Assembly: GCA_014904845.1 (NCBI GenBank) | Contig: MU119321.1 | Location: forward strand, 62,001-126,000 | From: Acephala macrosclerotiorum | Lineage: Eukaryota > Ascomycota > Leotiomycetes > Helotiales > Mollisiaceae | Direction of reading: 5' to 3' | Length of the DNA: 64,000 nucleotides | Part shown: in pieces, positions 22,824 to 34,499 of the stretch | Numbering within the stretch: position 1 is the stretch's first letter | Layout: the number at the start of each line of letters is the position of its first letter | Position numbers and translations under genes: made by a program | The notes under the pieces: model-generated | Database searches by the model: none | What the model was told of the DNA's origin: nothing | What the model saw: the letters and a program-made list of their open reading frames with translations, nothing else

Positions 22824-24600
22824 GTTATGAATGACGAAATATACAATTGGGGAGAAGGGAAGGGGCCGACGGAGCAAAGGAGAAGTGGGGAGTAACCTAA
22901 TTGGAGAAAGTGGTGGGGTGAGTGGTTTCGACAAAGGAACACGATATGGTTCCGATCACGAAACTGATCCGACGATAGTTTTCGAGGCGACTTGGCTGTA
23001 GAATATTTGCGACTGCGGCCAGGATTCGCATCGGCAAATGTCAAGACTTTGAGGACATACCCCTTTCGCCAGAACCAGAACTTAGGGATGCAGAGTGATT
23101 GATGGCTCACGCTAGCTTCGACGCACTGAAGGCGGAGCACTGCAGTATACTGTATCTGAAAGAGAATAAAAGGAATCCGAAGGACGGTTCAAGGTCTCTG
23201 TACTGTACATGGACCACGAGACAATGCTCATCAAAGAGGCGTAAGAGTAGGGAACTGTACAAAGCAGGTCAGCTGAGCTGTTCGATAAGAAGCAGGAGGT
23301 TTTCGGCGCACCTTGGATAGACATGGCGTTGGTATCGTACTTTACAGACTACATTGCGGCTGTTCGAACATACATGACGAAATCTATCTTCTGTGCAGAT
23401 GATGGTAGTTCACCAGGTTAGATGGGCGAGGTACATTTGGTAGTGGTGTACGAAAGGGCAAAGGAATGTGGAGTTTTGCATTAAGCTTACTTGTACGATA
23501 CCTTCATGTATTCCAAATGATAAAAACTCGAACTGAGTTATCTCTTTCTCCTGTCAGCTCACTTGAGAAATGCTTGTCAACACAGACAGATAGCAATGGA
23601 CCGGAGACAGTACTCAGAGATAGTCCTGCTCACATGAATGCGCTCATTTCAAGGAGTCCTCAGCCAGCATTTCTACTACGCTACAGCTCCTATTTCAGTC
23701 AAACATATCTCATCCCAGATATATATCGCTACATCTTTTATCTTCATAACAAGCCTTCAAGTCAGTGGCTCCGCGCCATGAGATGTAAACATTTTAGTTT
23801 TTAGTGGGAAGATGAGTGTGAGAGGTACGATGTGCAACAGAAATCTCAAAGCCACAAAAAGACAGGGGATATCGAAAGATAAGCAATAAAGTCATCCAAA
23901 GTTAGACGGAAATGGGACATTGAGAGGAGGTCCTCCCGCCCCACTTGCCGCTTCCATGATGTGCAACAAAACTCCCAATTGTTGGCTAAAAAGAAGGGAC
24001 ATTCAACTTTTAAAACATAAGGGTACTAAGACGCTAGCAAGTGTATTTCCCTATTTATAAAGATCTCGATATGCAACAAAAAAAAATACTTAATGTTCCG
24101 TGGAAATTTGAGCTTTGAGGACGTGGAGCGGGGCGGAAGAAAATATGACTTGCAACAGAAGTTGTGAAGTTGGGAGATAGGGTGGGACTTTTGATTTCCG
24201 CAGTGGGTGCGTAATAAGCATAGGAAAGGATAGGACATTAGGATGTGCGAGACCAAAGTGACGTTGGGCTGGGGGCAACGAGCTGAAGCAGAAGATAACC
24301 AATGCTGAGAGGAGAGACCGGTACCATATGAAGTGTCCCCCGCCTCTTGGCGGGTATCCAATAAACTGCCACTCGAAATTGAGCAAATGGGTTAGATGAC
24401 TTGAGCGTAGGAATCAAATCTGTTTCTCAAATTCTCTAAGTAACCTAATATTCATGTATTCATGATCATTCCTCCCAAATGGTATCAATCCTTCCCATCC
24501 CATATGCATCTCTCATTGTGTATCATAACCAATTAACAGCCGTTCAACATTATTACCACTTCCTGCACCCAACACCCCTTCCCTATTACCTTATCACCAA
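22824..24600. other. Intergenic with four GATGTGCAACA motifs
   Basis: No supported gene. Motif copies: 23828-23843 (CGATGTGCAACAGAAA), 23958-23972 (GATGTGCAACAAAAC), 24068-24085 (diverged) and 24148-24161 (diverged), all in the same orientation within 330 bp. Confidence 0.45.
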
Positions 24601-26074
24601 TCACTGCCTCAAAACGCCCTTCCCCAAGGAATCCTCCTCACCAACCTCCACCACCGCCCTCTTAGGCTTATGAATCCTCACAACCCACAAAAACCAATCC
24701 TCGATCACCAGCAAGTTCAAAAGCACATCATTACCCCACCAAGCGACACCACACACCATACTCCCCACCACAGCATCCAAAATGAAATGATTCGCTGTAG
24801 CGATAATCGCCAACAGAATCAGTGCTGGGTAGAAAGTTCCTACAGCGATGCAGACCATTCTCCTCCAGCTTGGAAGCGTGATCTTCGGCGCGAGAGGTGG
24901 ATGCGAGCGGTTGAAGAAAGGGATGATGAAAGAGGTAGTCGAGGGGTGCGCGGGATTCAAGGGGATGGTAGCGATCGTTAGACCGATGAGGAGGGAGTAT
25001 CCGAAGTGTAGCGAGGGCATGGCGGCAAACTTGTTCGTGAATCTGTTATCGGTCCATATTGAGCCTTCGCCGCCCGGGCCGTGGACTGTGTCTACGAATC
25101 TGTGGGGTATTAGCATAAATCTTGAAGTAGAAAGAAGAGTATAGAAAAAAGGGATTGGTGGAGGTCATGGAGGGACATACCCATAGCTTCGAGCAAGTTC
25201 TCCAGCACTGTCATCTGAGTTATCCGCGCTGAGCAGTCGTGGAGGCATACAAGGCCAAGCGGTGAAGATCACGAATGCAAGCAAGTTGCAAAACGCCATC
25301 GTCCGTCTTCTCGACTCGTATAGTCTCGGACCCGCAGGACTCCCTTTGACCTTTCCCACGCCCTCGTCTGACTGGCGCTCGTCAAGCCTGTTCCGTGTAT
25401 TCGTGTAGTAGAACAACCATACTAGAAACGCTATCGAGCCAGGAATGTGGATGAAGGAGTATGTGCGGTTGATCCAAGTCATGATGAATTGGTTCTGCAT
25501 GAAGAAGCGTTGGATGGGCAGTTCCCAGAATATGTGTATCCTCTCCTCCGCCACGATGACTTGGAGGGCGTGTTTCGGTGCCGCGACTATAGTGCCTTCG
25601 ACCATCCAGACTGCGGTTGCCGCTCGACCGAGTTGGTAGACCTGCTGCTCTTAGTAGAGGGCAAAACAAGGGGGGGGTGCCACCTACCCAGTAGATCAAC
25701 GCCCAATACCAACATTCAACCAGGAATGGAAACCTCTCGAGCAGGCGGCTGAAAAAGTACCCTTTGAACTGTCTGCTATTCGGTGTAGTGACCTCTTTCC
25801 TCACACCCCACGCCCCCAATACCCTCGTCCTCCATTTCGGCTCTTGTGTAACTAGCAGACTCGGACTTGTAGACCTCGGTTCTCCATCCTCCTCCAGGTC
25901 CCTGTACCTCGCCATATCCTCATTCGAAATCCTTCGTACATCGTGGGGTCGTCTCCATCTGCCAGGCTCGAAGTCACGGTTGATCCATGTCCCACCAATG
26001 AGTAACGCAATGACCACGAGGGGCTCAGCGACGACGCTTACTCCACCCATCCTACCGGCACCGCGGTGTCGCAC
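24601..26074 (-). CDS. PAP2-superfamily integral membrane phosphatase/transferase
   Basis: Predicted 448 residues from three exons: 26074-25688, 25641-25181 and 25099-24601. The introns have GTAGGT and GTATGT donors, a CTACTAAG branch and CAG acceptors, with matching phases. The second and third conserved PAP2 blocks are clear: AAMPSLHFGYS and ANHFILDAVVG, supplying the two catalytic His and the Asp. The region EERIHIFWELPIQRFFM...FIHIPGSIAFLVW is typical of the IPC-synthase-like PAP2_3 subgroup, as are several membrane segments. It probably acts on lipid phosphates or transfers a phospho-head-group within the endomembrane system; the substrate is unknown. The start is the upstream ATG in frame; MGGVSV nine codons later is an alternative. 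Confidence 0.85.
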
Positions 26075-26903
26075 TGGAATGTCACCAGAATGTCACTGCT
26101 AGGCCAGCGGTGGCTTCCCAGCCTTTTTATGAGGCTACCCGAGGCGGCTGGAGATAACCTTAAAGATGACGTGAACAAGTCCCGAGAATTCCGGGACATG
26201 AAGAGTGAACTGAACGCACTTGCAGATATATCAAGAAGCGCAGAATTAAAGAGCGACACGCAGGGAGAAAGTATAGGAAGACGCTGAATGCAATAGAAAC
26301 ATATACCTACCCTTAAGAGCAGCCATCGCTGTGAATGCGATCCGAGATCTGGTGGTAACAACATGGCGAGTTCCTGGTTACTTGCAGACTTAGAGGAGGA
26401 CCGTCATGCGTGCGATTTCCGAGTTCGGAAAAGTCGGACCCAGATTCTGGATAGACGCCACTTAGCACGCTGGGGCGCTTACAAAAGGGAACGCTTTTAT
26501 GCAAGAAGCAGAATAATCAAGATTCCGCGATCCGGAGGGGGAATATGATTTGCTGTAGAGAGGTTGTCGTGTGATACCAAGATAGTTAATCTGCAGAGTG
26601 CGATAGCATTTGGTTGGTGAGCTTGAGGTGAGGAGGAAGTCTCCGGTCGCTGAACTCGGTGCGCAGGAGATCGATATCGTTGCGCGAGGGAGATAGCTCC
26701 GGTTCATCGAGGAATAGGACATCCGGTACATGAGGGCAACGATATGTACCGGCGGTGCTGAGCGTGGGGTGGGAGTTGGATACGACGCTGCCGTTCTGGA
26801 ATCTTGTTGGAGCTGTGAAGGCTTGGGTCGAAGAAAGAACTAAGACTGGGGAACAACCGGATTAAAGAGCCGCGGATCACGTGATGCCAAGGCTCCACCT
26901 GCC
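26075..26903. other. Intergenic, no supported gene
   Basis: Probable promoter of the PAP2 gene and spacer before the inverted-repeat element. Small ORFs on both strands lack domains. Confidence 0.4.
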
Positions 26904-26977
26904 CAACAGTGGTTGACAGGATTATAGTGGGACGTCCCTCGTACCTCACGCCGTGCCTTGCCTTTGACGGTCTGATC

Positions 26978-27619
26978 TTAAGCTAATATGCCTTGATATT
27001 CATCTACTGTAATAGGCCTCCTATGCCTGCCTGTCAACTCAGCTTCCCCTGTCTTAGCTACCCACGCTTGCAAAGCTTCCTCGACTTCCTCTTGTGTGAT
27101 CTGTTGCTTATAAGCAGCCTTCTCTTTAGCCCTCTTCTGATTCTGCTTCCTTTTAGCCTTAATATTGATAGTACGGCAAGCTATACAAGTCATATTACGC
27201 TCTCCAAAATCAATAAATCTCCGTATTTGACTACACTCAAAACACTACCTATCTCTAGCCTCTTCTTTATTCTTTTGACAGCTTGCTATAGCCTGTTGAT
27301 ACTTGTGATCCACCGCTAATAAAGCTTGTGTCCGCACTTGCACCTTTTCTTCTCTTATAGCTCGTGCTTTCATATTCTTAGAGTTATTTCGCCGGATTTT
27401 GCAAAGCTAACAAGTGCTTTAACGATATCCCTCCATTTTATATTCTATTAAAGCTCTAAAAGACCTGCAATCGGTATAGCGTAATCGATTTTGAGGAGGG
27501 TTTATAAGCTCAAATAATTGTAAAAGGTCTGAGTCTTTTGGGGCTTTAGTAAAAGCCGGGGAAAGTCGCGTGCGATAACGCACTAAATTGTCATAGAGAG
27601 TGAAGCCAGGAGCGAACAT
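26978..27619 (-). pseudogene. Broken ORF with C2C2 zinc-binding motif inside the TIR element
   Basis: Two open pieces (27619-27419 and 27193-26978) are joined by an open frame with one TAG between EARDR and CFECSQ. The C-terminal piece has CFEC...MTCIACR (C-x2-C / C-x2-C), then a Lys/Arg-rich coiled helix (NIKAKRKQNQKRAKEKAAY) and an acidic helix. The composition suggests a DNA-binding accessory or transposase-tail protein. I do not recognise the family, and no catalytic DDE pattern can be read. The TAG is explained by CAG-to-TAG. Confidence 0.4.
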
Positions 27620-27772
27620 TTTAGGAGTTATAGAGTAGAGGTGGAGTTGAGAGATGCAGCTGAGAAATGGAGTTGAGATTTTAATGTTATAAAGATTAAG
27701 TAGCGTTAAAACTTTAATTTTCAGGCTTTATAAGGCACTCACAAAGTGCCATAGACTACTGATGGCAAAAAC

Positions 27773-27862
27773 GTGACTTTAATTTCACGTGTTATTACGT
27801 AAACTCTACGCGGTCTTTTTTTCCCTAGCGGAATAATCTTTAACTATCGACAAAGGTATTTA
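27773..27862. repeat. Dispersed repeat, copy B
   Basis: Related to 184-281 (see there), lying inside the inverted-repeat element. The core is AAAAACGTGACTTTAATTTC followed by ACGTGTTATTACGTAA. Mismatches to copy A are mostly transitions. Confidence 0.6.
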
Positions 27863-28461
27863 CGCACTACCAAAATTTAAGCGAAAACACACCAAAAATC
27901 GCTCTCTTTACAACATTATAACTCAATAATATTATACTATACTACCTTCTAATAATTTGTATACTAGTCAATAATAATTAAAAGAGAAACTTTTATACCA
28001 AATCTTTTATTTCAAGTCTTAAAATTCAAGAGTTATTTAAGAAAATCAAATTTCGCTAATAAATTTAATGCTTGATTTTCAAATGTTAACAACGTATTAA
28101 TATTATCCTAATTCTAAGTTGTACAAGTTTAAAATCTAGTTTATTTTTATTAGATGTTCAAGTTTTACGAGAAATGAATCGCAATATCTTTCATAATAAG
28201 GCACAAAGTGAGTAATTTTAAGTGTATTTTCAGTGTTTTTGGCCCGTGCGTAAATAATCCTGTCAACCACTGTTGTGCCCTCTCGGTCCTGGTGGTCCGC
28301 AGAGGTTCTTCGACGACATCCCTTGATTGCTCTTCATTCATCCAATTTGAGCAACGACTAAAGATATATCCTGATTTGCTATGAAGTCTCGCACGACAAT
28401 AATTTCTAAGTTGTATATCCTTCGCCCTATTCATTACATCTCAATACTAATATTGCGTATA

Positions 28462-30120
28462 TTACGACCCGGAGTTATCTGAACAATCAAAAGCCTTCCC
28501 GATCATACCGCTCGCGTAGGCGTCTCGAATTGAGATTGCTGTGCCGTATCTATCGAGGTGTCAGTATAGGTCAACCTCGAACAAACATCGAGGATGTAGG
28601 CGGGATCAACTCACGTGCCGCCGACCACCATGAACAGTCCGACAAGTAGGATCAAGACATGGACCCGATACATAGACTGTTTTTCAGCAGTCCCTGACCG
28701 GTAAGTTTTGAAATCGTGCATCCACAGTAAAGCTGGGGACATCAAGCTAAAAGGCGCAAGGCACAGAGATCCTGCGAGACCAAGACGATAGTTGAGGATG
28801 GGCACGGCTTCAGCGATGATGAAACCAAGAACCCCAAGCAACACGTTGGCTCCAAGCCAAGTGGTCCAATGAATAACAGTGTTCTCTTGTAAGCTACATG
28901 TTGTCAGAATGATTATGTCCCCAGACTTGAACTGAGACTCACTGATATGTATTCCTCAAGACTCGCACAAAGATCAATTCGGCCGCAACATGCTGGTAGA
29001 TTCCAACTCCAATGACCAGACCCGGCAGCGCAGTTCCATACGATATCTTCTTGAACAGCGTCCCAGCAGTCCCAAATGCAGGCGTGGATATCTACACTCC
29101 GCACCAGCGGTAAATGACCAGCGAGAACGTCAGATACATTGCCCCTACCAGCAGGCCTGCAACCAGGCATGCTTTACGATAATCGGTTGGTTTCTTCATC
29201 TCAGAGATGACGGGTAAGTACATTGACGATCCACTCCCGCTGATGAAGATGTTCGCGCTTGCAGTGATACCTGCCACAAAGGCTGGGTGTACAATTGCTG
29301 TCCATCCGAGGTCAAAAGCACCTGTTTTAGGCGCGGCAGCAGGGCGATCCTGTTGCGTTACTGCGACGACGAAAGTGAAGACTGCGATGAAAAAAGTGAA
29401 GAATCCAATCCAAGTCAGCCACCCAAGTCGAGAGAAGGTCCGCACTGACGAAAAGCCCGTGATAAGCACGGCGGCTACGAAGCTGAAGATAATGGTGCAT
29501 GCACCATGATCTGAAACCGCATTAAGGGCTGTCGAAACAGAGACGGTACCAGCAGCTGTGATGAGAATTTGCGCGACGAGGATCTGAACACCAACAAGCT
29601 CTCTTCCAATACGTCCTCAGAGGTGTCCGCACATATCGGCAAGGGCTAACAAAAGGTGTTGATAACGAGGTATGAACCATCAGGAAGTGTTGGAGCACGT
29701 ACTATGGCATTCAGGATGTCTATTCCGAAAATCTCCAAGGATAGCGGCGGTGTCTGAACAAAACGGTTTAGTCTCCTGTCTTTCCAATAAATGCACCAGA
29801 ATGGATCACTAACACGTATTCAACACTTCCCAGCCCATGATCGAAAGTGCACCTCCTCCTGCACCCAAAATTGCCAGCGCACCGGGAACGGCGAGGATGC
29901 TCATGGCGAACTGGATCTTGCGGAAGATGATTGTAGCCCTCGGCCAAGTGACAGTGCGGAAATCGATACCATCAGTCGCCTTTTGGAAGACCTCATGTGC
30001 CTCCCTAGCCTCTTCCTTGTCATAATCAACCTTGTCGCTGAGGTCTACAGCTTCGATACTGTCTGCAGTCTCTTCTGGTACTGCTTTGGGAGAGGTGCCC
30101 ATGCTTGCCATAAGGTGCAT
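28462..30120 (-). pseudogene. AAAP amino-acid transporter with two in-frame stops
   Basis: Five exons assemble in phase: 30120-29814, 29753-29703, 29645-28943, 28893-28615 and 28549-28462 (476 codons). The conserved fungal aromatic/neutral amino-acid transporter text is present throughout: [93 protein letters not shown] and [13 protein letters not shown]. Codon 129 is TGA (29619-29617) where the family has Trp before GRIG. Codon 304 is TAG (29094-29092) in the WCG-x-x-STPAFG region. An alternative acceptor at 29616 would skip the first stop at the cost of about ten conserved residues; nothing obvious rescues the second. It would import amino acids at the plasma membrane if functional. It lies 187 bp from the TIR element. 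Confidence 0.8.
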
Positions 30121-31380
30121 TCGCTCAGGCGATTGCAAACGCAATATGTTTCTATTAAGTATGGGAACCTCATTTTTGATGTCGTTGTCGGTTGTCGATA
30201 CCCGCGTCCAAGGGCAACTTTTGTCGGATAAGGACCTTGAAAATCGTGATAAGAGCGGAGCCAGTTGACAGGTATCTAGCCAATCGTATCAGAGATCTTG
30301 TATCTTGATCGATAAGGTTGTTGTCACAAGCTCTTTAACTCTAGTTGAATACCATCAATTGTCCTAAGATACGGAAGCTGCTTCAGCATTAGCCTAATTG
30401 ACAGGCGAGGACCGCTCACCGATAAGCGAGGCAAGAGGGGGGGGCTACAAAGCAATCGCCACCTCGCGACTCGTTCTCAACAACACCATAAACAAAAGAC
30501 TCAACGTGGTTCCAAGAGAATGAGAGAAATCGCGAGGCTTACAAGCATATTTGTTCTGAAGTTAACCGATCCTCTGTTTCGCTATTACGTTTAAAAGCAC
30601 ATTATCCGGCCGCCTCATTCATGCTTGATCGGTAGTCTACCGCGTCGAGAAATTAGACCTATGGCTTCTTTTCGCCTCGAAAATATGTTTCCAACCTTGC
30701 TAGTATGTATGAGGAACTCCCGCTTCATATTATGAAAGAATTCTTTACTTCTTTGTACCCGAGTCTCGTTTTGCTTTAGCTCCGCTTCAGAATTTGACTA
30801 AAGGTTGGATGGAAATGCTCGCGCATTCCGAAATGGACTGCGATGCCACAGCTTACTTATATGAGAGCCAACATCTGCAGCGTCCATATATTCTTCTTAC
30901 ACCACGATCAATCGACTGTCGCGATCCACGCACCAGGCACCACTCGTAAGCGTCAAATAGCACTCTAATGAGCTCACCGTACTGATGATCACTCAGGACC
31001 AACGAAACAGCCTCAAGATCATCGTTTCCCGCAACTTTGTTTTGTTTGAGATATTGCAAGTCCCAATCACCACCAAGAAGGCTGTTCTCGATGTGCAAAA
31101 TTGGAGGGACTATCATTGCAACTCCACAAATACGCCCTCCCAATGCTTCGACGAGCTCAAGTTCTATGACCATAAATGTAAAAATTTTCCTGAAGCCTGC
31201 CCGAGTAAGCACCCAACCCATCATTCGAGCTGTCAACGCCTCAACCCATCTCCTGTCGTATCGCTACCCGACCCAACACTGCAACTTTCAAAATCTCTTC
31301 TCTGCTTATTTCTTTTCTATGCATCAGGCTCTATTAGTCGAAAAACATTCCATTTACAAAATCTAAAAGTGGCGATACGC
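30121..31380. other. Intergenic, no supported gene
   Basis: A minus ORF at 30853-31236 (127 codons) has fairly protein-like text (GGDWDLQYLKQNKVAGNDDLEAV) but no recognisable domain, and it overlaps a plus ORF. Treated as unproven. Confidence 0.35.
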
Positions 31381-31920
31381 TCATCCCAAGCTAGAAGACC
31401 CCGGCCTGGCTCCCGGACAGCCACGCCCGCAAGTCGACCGTCGAGACCTCCCGTATTGTTGCCACGAATAGGGCTTTGATGTGCAACAAAACTTTATCAA
31501 TGTCTGTACTCAACCAAAAGCGATGTTGAAAAGGATTTTGTTGCACATCGCGCGCCTCTCCCGGGAAGCAATACGGCAGATTCGAGAATTCAGCCCGGGG
31601 ACCTGGAAGATGACTGGACTCAACAGCCGGCATCCCGACTGTCAGATCTGCCGTATTTGAGCTGGGCGTAGGCCTGCGATGTGCAACAGAAATTTATCAA
31701 TGTCTGTAAATGAAAAGTATTTTGTTGCACATCGCACTCCCTTTCCCTTCCCTGACTGCAATACGGCAGATTCGAGAAGGCCACCCGGGCTCGCTGTGCG
31801 GGAAGACGAGCCAGCCTGAGAGCGACAGCCGGCAATCCGACTGTCGGGTTTGCCGTATTGGGGCTGCATATAGGCCTTCGATGTGCAACGAATTTTGGTG
31901 AATGTTCTGTTGCAAGTTAG
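31381..31920. repeat. Three tandem copies of a nested palindromic unit of about 190 bp
   Basis: Units start at about 31381 (diverged), 31539 and 31724. Units 2 and 3 have an inner pair AATACGGCAGAT...ATCTGCCGTATT (31570-31581 / 31646-31657 in unit 2) around a GC-rich centre with CCCGGG and ACAGCCGGCA...CCCGACTGTC. An outer pair TTTTGTTGCACATCG...CGATGTGCAACAGAAA encloses this. Between units lies a loop with TTTATCAATGTCTGTA (31493 and 31692). Minus-strand ORFs here simply translate the repeat. Confidence 0.8.
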
Positions 31921-32614
31921 GTATTGCCGCGGTAGAGCGAGGACGGGAGAGGAGGGGGAGGATTAGTAGTGTAGGTTGCAACTGAACTAGTTGCAGGACG
32001 CTTATAATGAAGCATTTCATCTCAAAATTCTCTCTCTATCTGTTGACCTCGACGAAAATTCTTCTTATGTTGGAGAAAATAACGATCGATACGAGGGAAC
32101 GGTGCGAGCGAAGGTGAGTGTCCTTTCCGGTTCACTGACTCCACTGATAGGCCACCATCACTCCCTAAGACAAGCGCACTTAGTATGAATTTGAAAACGG
32201 TCTTATCTTGAACGAAAATCAGAATGGATATGATCACCATGGCATTAAAATGGATCTTGCTTTAGGTGTTGAAGAGCAGAGTCGATTGACGACAGCGTTG
32301 TGTTGTTGAATCCGGTCTTCCAATTTCACTTCCTTTGACAGAGAAGTAGAACCTTATGTGAAGCTTCGAATCTTGTCGAGCTGTCGGCTTTGTTGTAATT
32401 GATGATGTTGTCGTCGTTTGGTTGTGTTGTTGTCCTTGAAGTGGCGATGGGATGAGTTGTTATTTCTAACTTGGCTGCCGATAATGAGGTTGTCCTCCAC
32501 TTAGTCCCTATTTCAAAAAAAACCCCCAATTTAATATCCCATCCTCCCTTAGGCCATACCACACTTGGCTTGTGATCTTGTCACCAGTGTGACCCAAGGG
32601 TGCTTGACGTTTGT
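31921..32614. other. Intergenic, no supported gene
   Basis: Short ORFs only. TGTTGCAAGTTAGG at 31905 and a nearby GGTTGCAACTGAACTAGTTGCAGG are further TTGCAA-type sequences at the edge of the palindromic array. Confidence 0.35.
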
Positions 32615-32708
32615 TTACTTTCTTGACAATTCCATGATCAAAGCCTTGATCCTGCCGAAAGTCAGCAATGTCATCAATCTAAGGGCCATCTGATCAACCC
32701 ACCAAGTC

Positions 32709-33746
32709 TCATTTCCCTCCGCGAGGAACTTGTCGATCATTTGAGACTCCAATTTCGTGGTCGGATTTGGTGATTTCTTTCTTGTGCCAGCTTGGGATCG
32801 GAAGGGCCGAGGGCTTTGGAGCAGCGGTAAAACCTGGGGCGTAGTATTGATTGCCCTTACTGTCTGGTTTGCAGATCGTAGTTGGCATGCTTTCTGGTCC
32901 AAACCCATATTTGTCGATTTTGTTGAAGGAATCTTCGAGTCCTTGGCGGATAGCTCTCTCTTCTAGTGAGAGATGAGCAAGGTCGATCTTTATAGACTTT
33001 TGTGATGATGTCGATCGAGATGTTGTGTTGCTTGTGTTCCTTGACTTGCTTGATCCTGACTCGTAGCCAGAATCCGAGTTGTACGTTAGTGATGATGATC
33101 TAGCTGAAGTGCTAGATGCGCGATTTTGGAATCTGTTTTCGTTCCAGAGTGGTTGGCGTATCTTCTTGCTGTCGGCTTTTCCGTCCTTGGTCCAGCAGAT
33201 TTGTTGGTTCTTGTTTTCGTATGTAATATCAGTAGCGTTTTGCTCGATCAAGACATCCAGCGCGGCGAGAAACTCAGCGACGCTGGCTTGGACTTCTGTT
33301 GTAATTTCGCCGTCTTGGTCGATGGGGCGTTCATAGTGGCACGCACTGATGGCTTGCTGAATTGAGTACTCGTGTTTTAAGATGTTTTGTTCGAGTTTTT
33401 CGAGGAAGGAGATTGAAGTGCCAACACTCCCCATGAATTTGCCGAATCGTTTGAAGATTGTTTGTTGAATGTCGGCTAAGAAAAAGTCAATGTTTGCTCG
33501 AGTGTTGATGTGACGGGGGAAAAGGGCAGCGGGGAATGAGGAAATCAAAAGGGTTTCAAGATGAAAGCGAGGAAAAGGAGAGACGTGCAATTGATTTTGA
33601 CTTTTGGGAGCATGAACCCGACATTGAGATTGGAAGAGACGAACACCACTAGACAACAACAGACGAACAGCAGAGAGACTCACTTCGCCATCAAGAACAC
33701 GAGAGATACCTCTAAATAAACGAAAGTAAGAATGAATGGCTTGCAT
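32709..33746 (-). CDS. Hypothetical Ser-rich protein
   Basis: Open from the first ATG (33746) to TGA at 32709 (345 codons). The most protein-like part begins at MGSVGTSISFLEKLEQNILKHEYS, a helical segment, followed by a Ser-rich linker (SSSLTYNSDSGYESGSS) and SLEERAIRQGLEDSFNKIDKYGF. That inner Met may be the true start, since the upstream 115 codons look like translated 5' UTR and contain a GATGTGTAACAAAA motif near 33764. Toward the end a second frame (32908-32615) becomes better text (ESQMIDKFLAEGNETWWVD), suggesting a frameshift or a missed intron. No family recognised. Confidence 0.35.
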   Translation of the reverse strand: MQAIHSYFRLFRGISRVLDGEVSLSAVRLLLSSGVRLFQSQCRVHAPKSQNQLHVSPFPRFHLETLLISSFPAALFPRHINTRANIDFFLADIQQTIFKRFGKFMGSVGTSISFLEKLEQNILKHEYSIQQAISACHYERPIDQDGEITTEVQASVAEFLAALDVLIEQNATDITYENKNQQICWTKDGKADSKKIRQPLWNENRFQNRASSTSARSSSLTYNSDSGYESGSSKSRNTSNTTSRSTSSQKSIKIDLAHLSLEERAIRQGLEDSFNKIDKYGFGPESMPTTICKPDSKGNQYYAPGFTAAPKPSALPIPSWHKKEITKSDHEIGVSNDRQVPRGGK

Positions 33747-34074
33747 CCATCTCTCCCTCGTGACGATGTGTAACAAAACTTGAAGGAAGGGACAAGGTGT
33801 GCGTCACGTGGCGCGCTACCCGCGATCCGCTTCCCCTTTTCAGGCTCAGCTAAGCGAGCCTTCCAAATTCGACAAAGTCCAAACTCAAAATGAGGCATCT
33901 GCGTCATCGAGATAGGGCAAATCACTCTGCTCCTACCCTCGCGCACCCAGCGAAGAGTCACTGGCTTTGGCAGCTGCAAAACCGAAGAAGCGAGGATGCA
34001 GCAGAGATGCAGGACAGTACGGACGAAAAGAACACGGAATAGGAGGAAAGCAAGGAGTACAGTAACTAGCATAA

Positions 34075-34499
34075 AGTTCCCGTGATTTGCTGTTTTTACA
34101 CCAAAACTCGCCTTATTCCACGCTGCGCATCACAATAACCACCTTTTAAAAATACACAAGAATTAAAATCCTAAGTATTTCGAACAATTCTAATTAAATT
34201 GCTTTCTCGGATTGTATTTCATTTAACATCTTAATAGAGAAGTAGAGTGTTAAACTCAGAGAATGCAATATTTAAGCGAGTTTATTAGCGAATTGCATTA
34301 TTTTACTCAACCCTTTTATTACTAGCCCAAAATTTACTGAGAATCTACTTGCCACTTTATTAAAACTTAGAAGAGATATGCGTAATGCTCTAATTAAAAG
34401 ATCCCGCGACTCAGATATCTAGTAATTAGGCGGAGATGTGAGTAAACTTTGAAGTGTTACTTGTAACTTTTGGTAGTAAAACGGCAAATCACGGGAACT
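34075..34499. mobile_element. 425-bp MITE, TAA target duplication
   Basis: Terminal inverted repeats: 34075-34096 starts AGTTCCCGTGATTTGC and 34478-34499 is its complement over 22 positions with one mismatch. The trinucleotide TAA flanks both ends (34072-34074, 34500-34502). A 3-bp TAA/TTA duplication with short TIRs is the signature of PIF/Harbinger (Tourist-like) MITEs. The interior is AT-rich and non-coding. Confidence 0.8.

Larger units (their letters stand above)
26904..28275. mobile_element. 1.37-kb element with 22-bp terminal inverted repeats
   Basis: A perfect 22-bp inverted repeat bounds the element: 26904-26925 begins CAACAGTGGTTGACAGG, and 28254-28275 is its exact complement. TGCC occurs just outside on both sides and may be a short target duplication, but this is weak. 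The right third is AT-rich like RIP-mutated DNA. A minus-strand broken ORF lies in the left half. The CAGTGG-type termini recall hAT or other cut-and-paste elements, but family assignment is open. Confidence 0.7.

Noticed and set aside
31391..32020. Several overlapping minus-strand ORFs with shared peptides such as TDIDKVLLHI
   Set aside because: They are translations of the tandem palindromic repeat, not a protein family.
33680..34072. 130-codon minus-strand ORF
   Set aside because: It overlaps the Ser-rich ORF in another frame, contains a dispersed motif and stops at the MITE edge; no domain.
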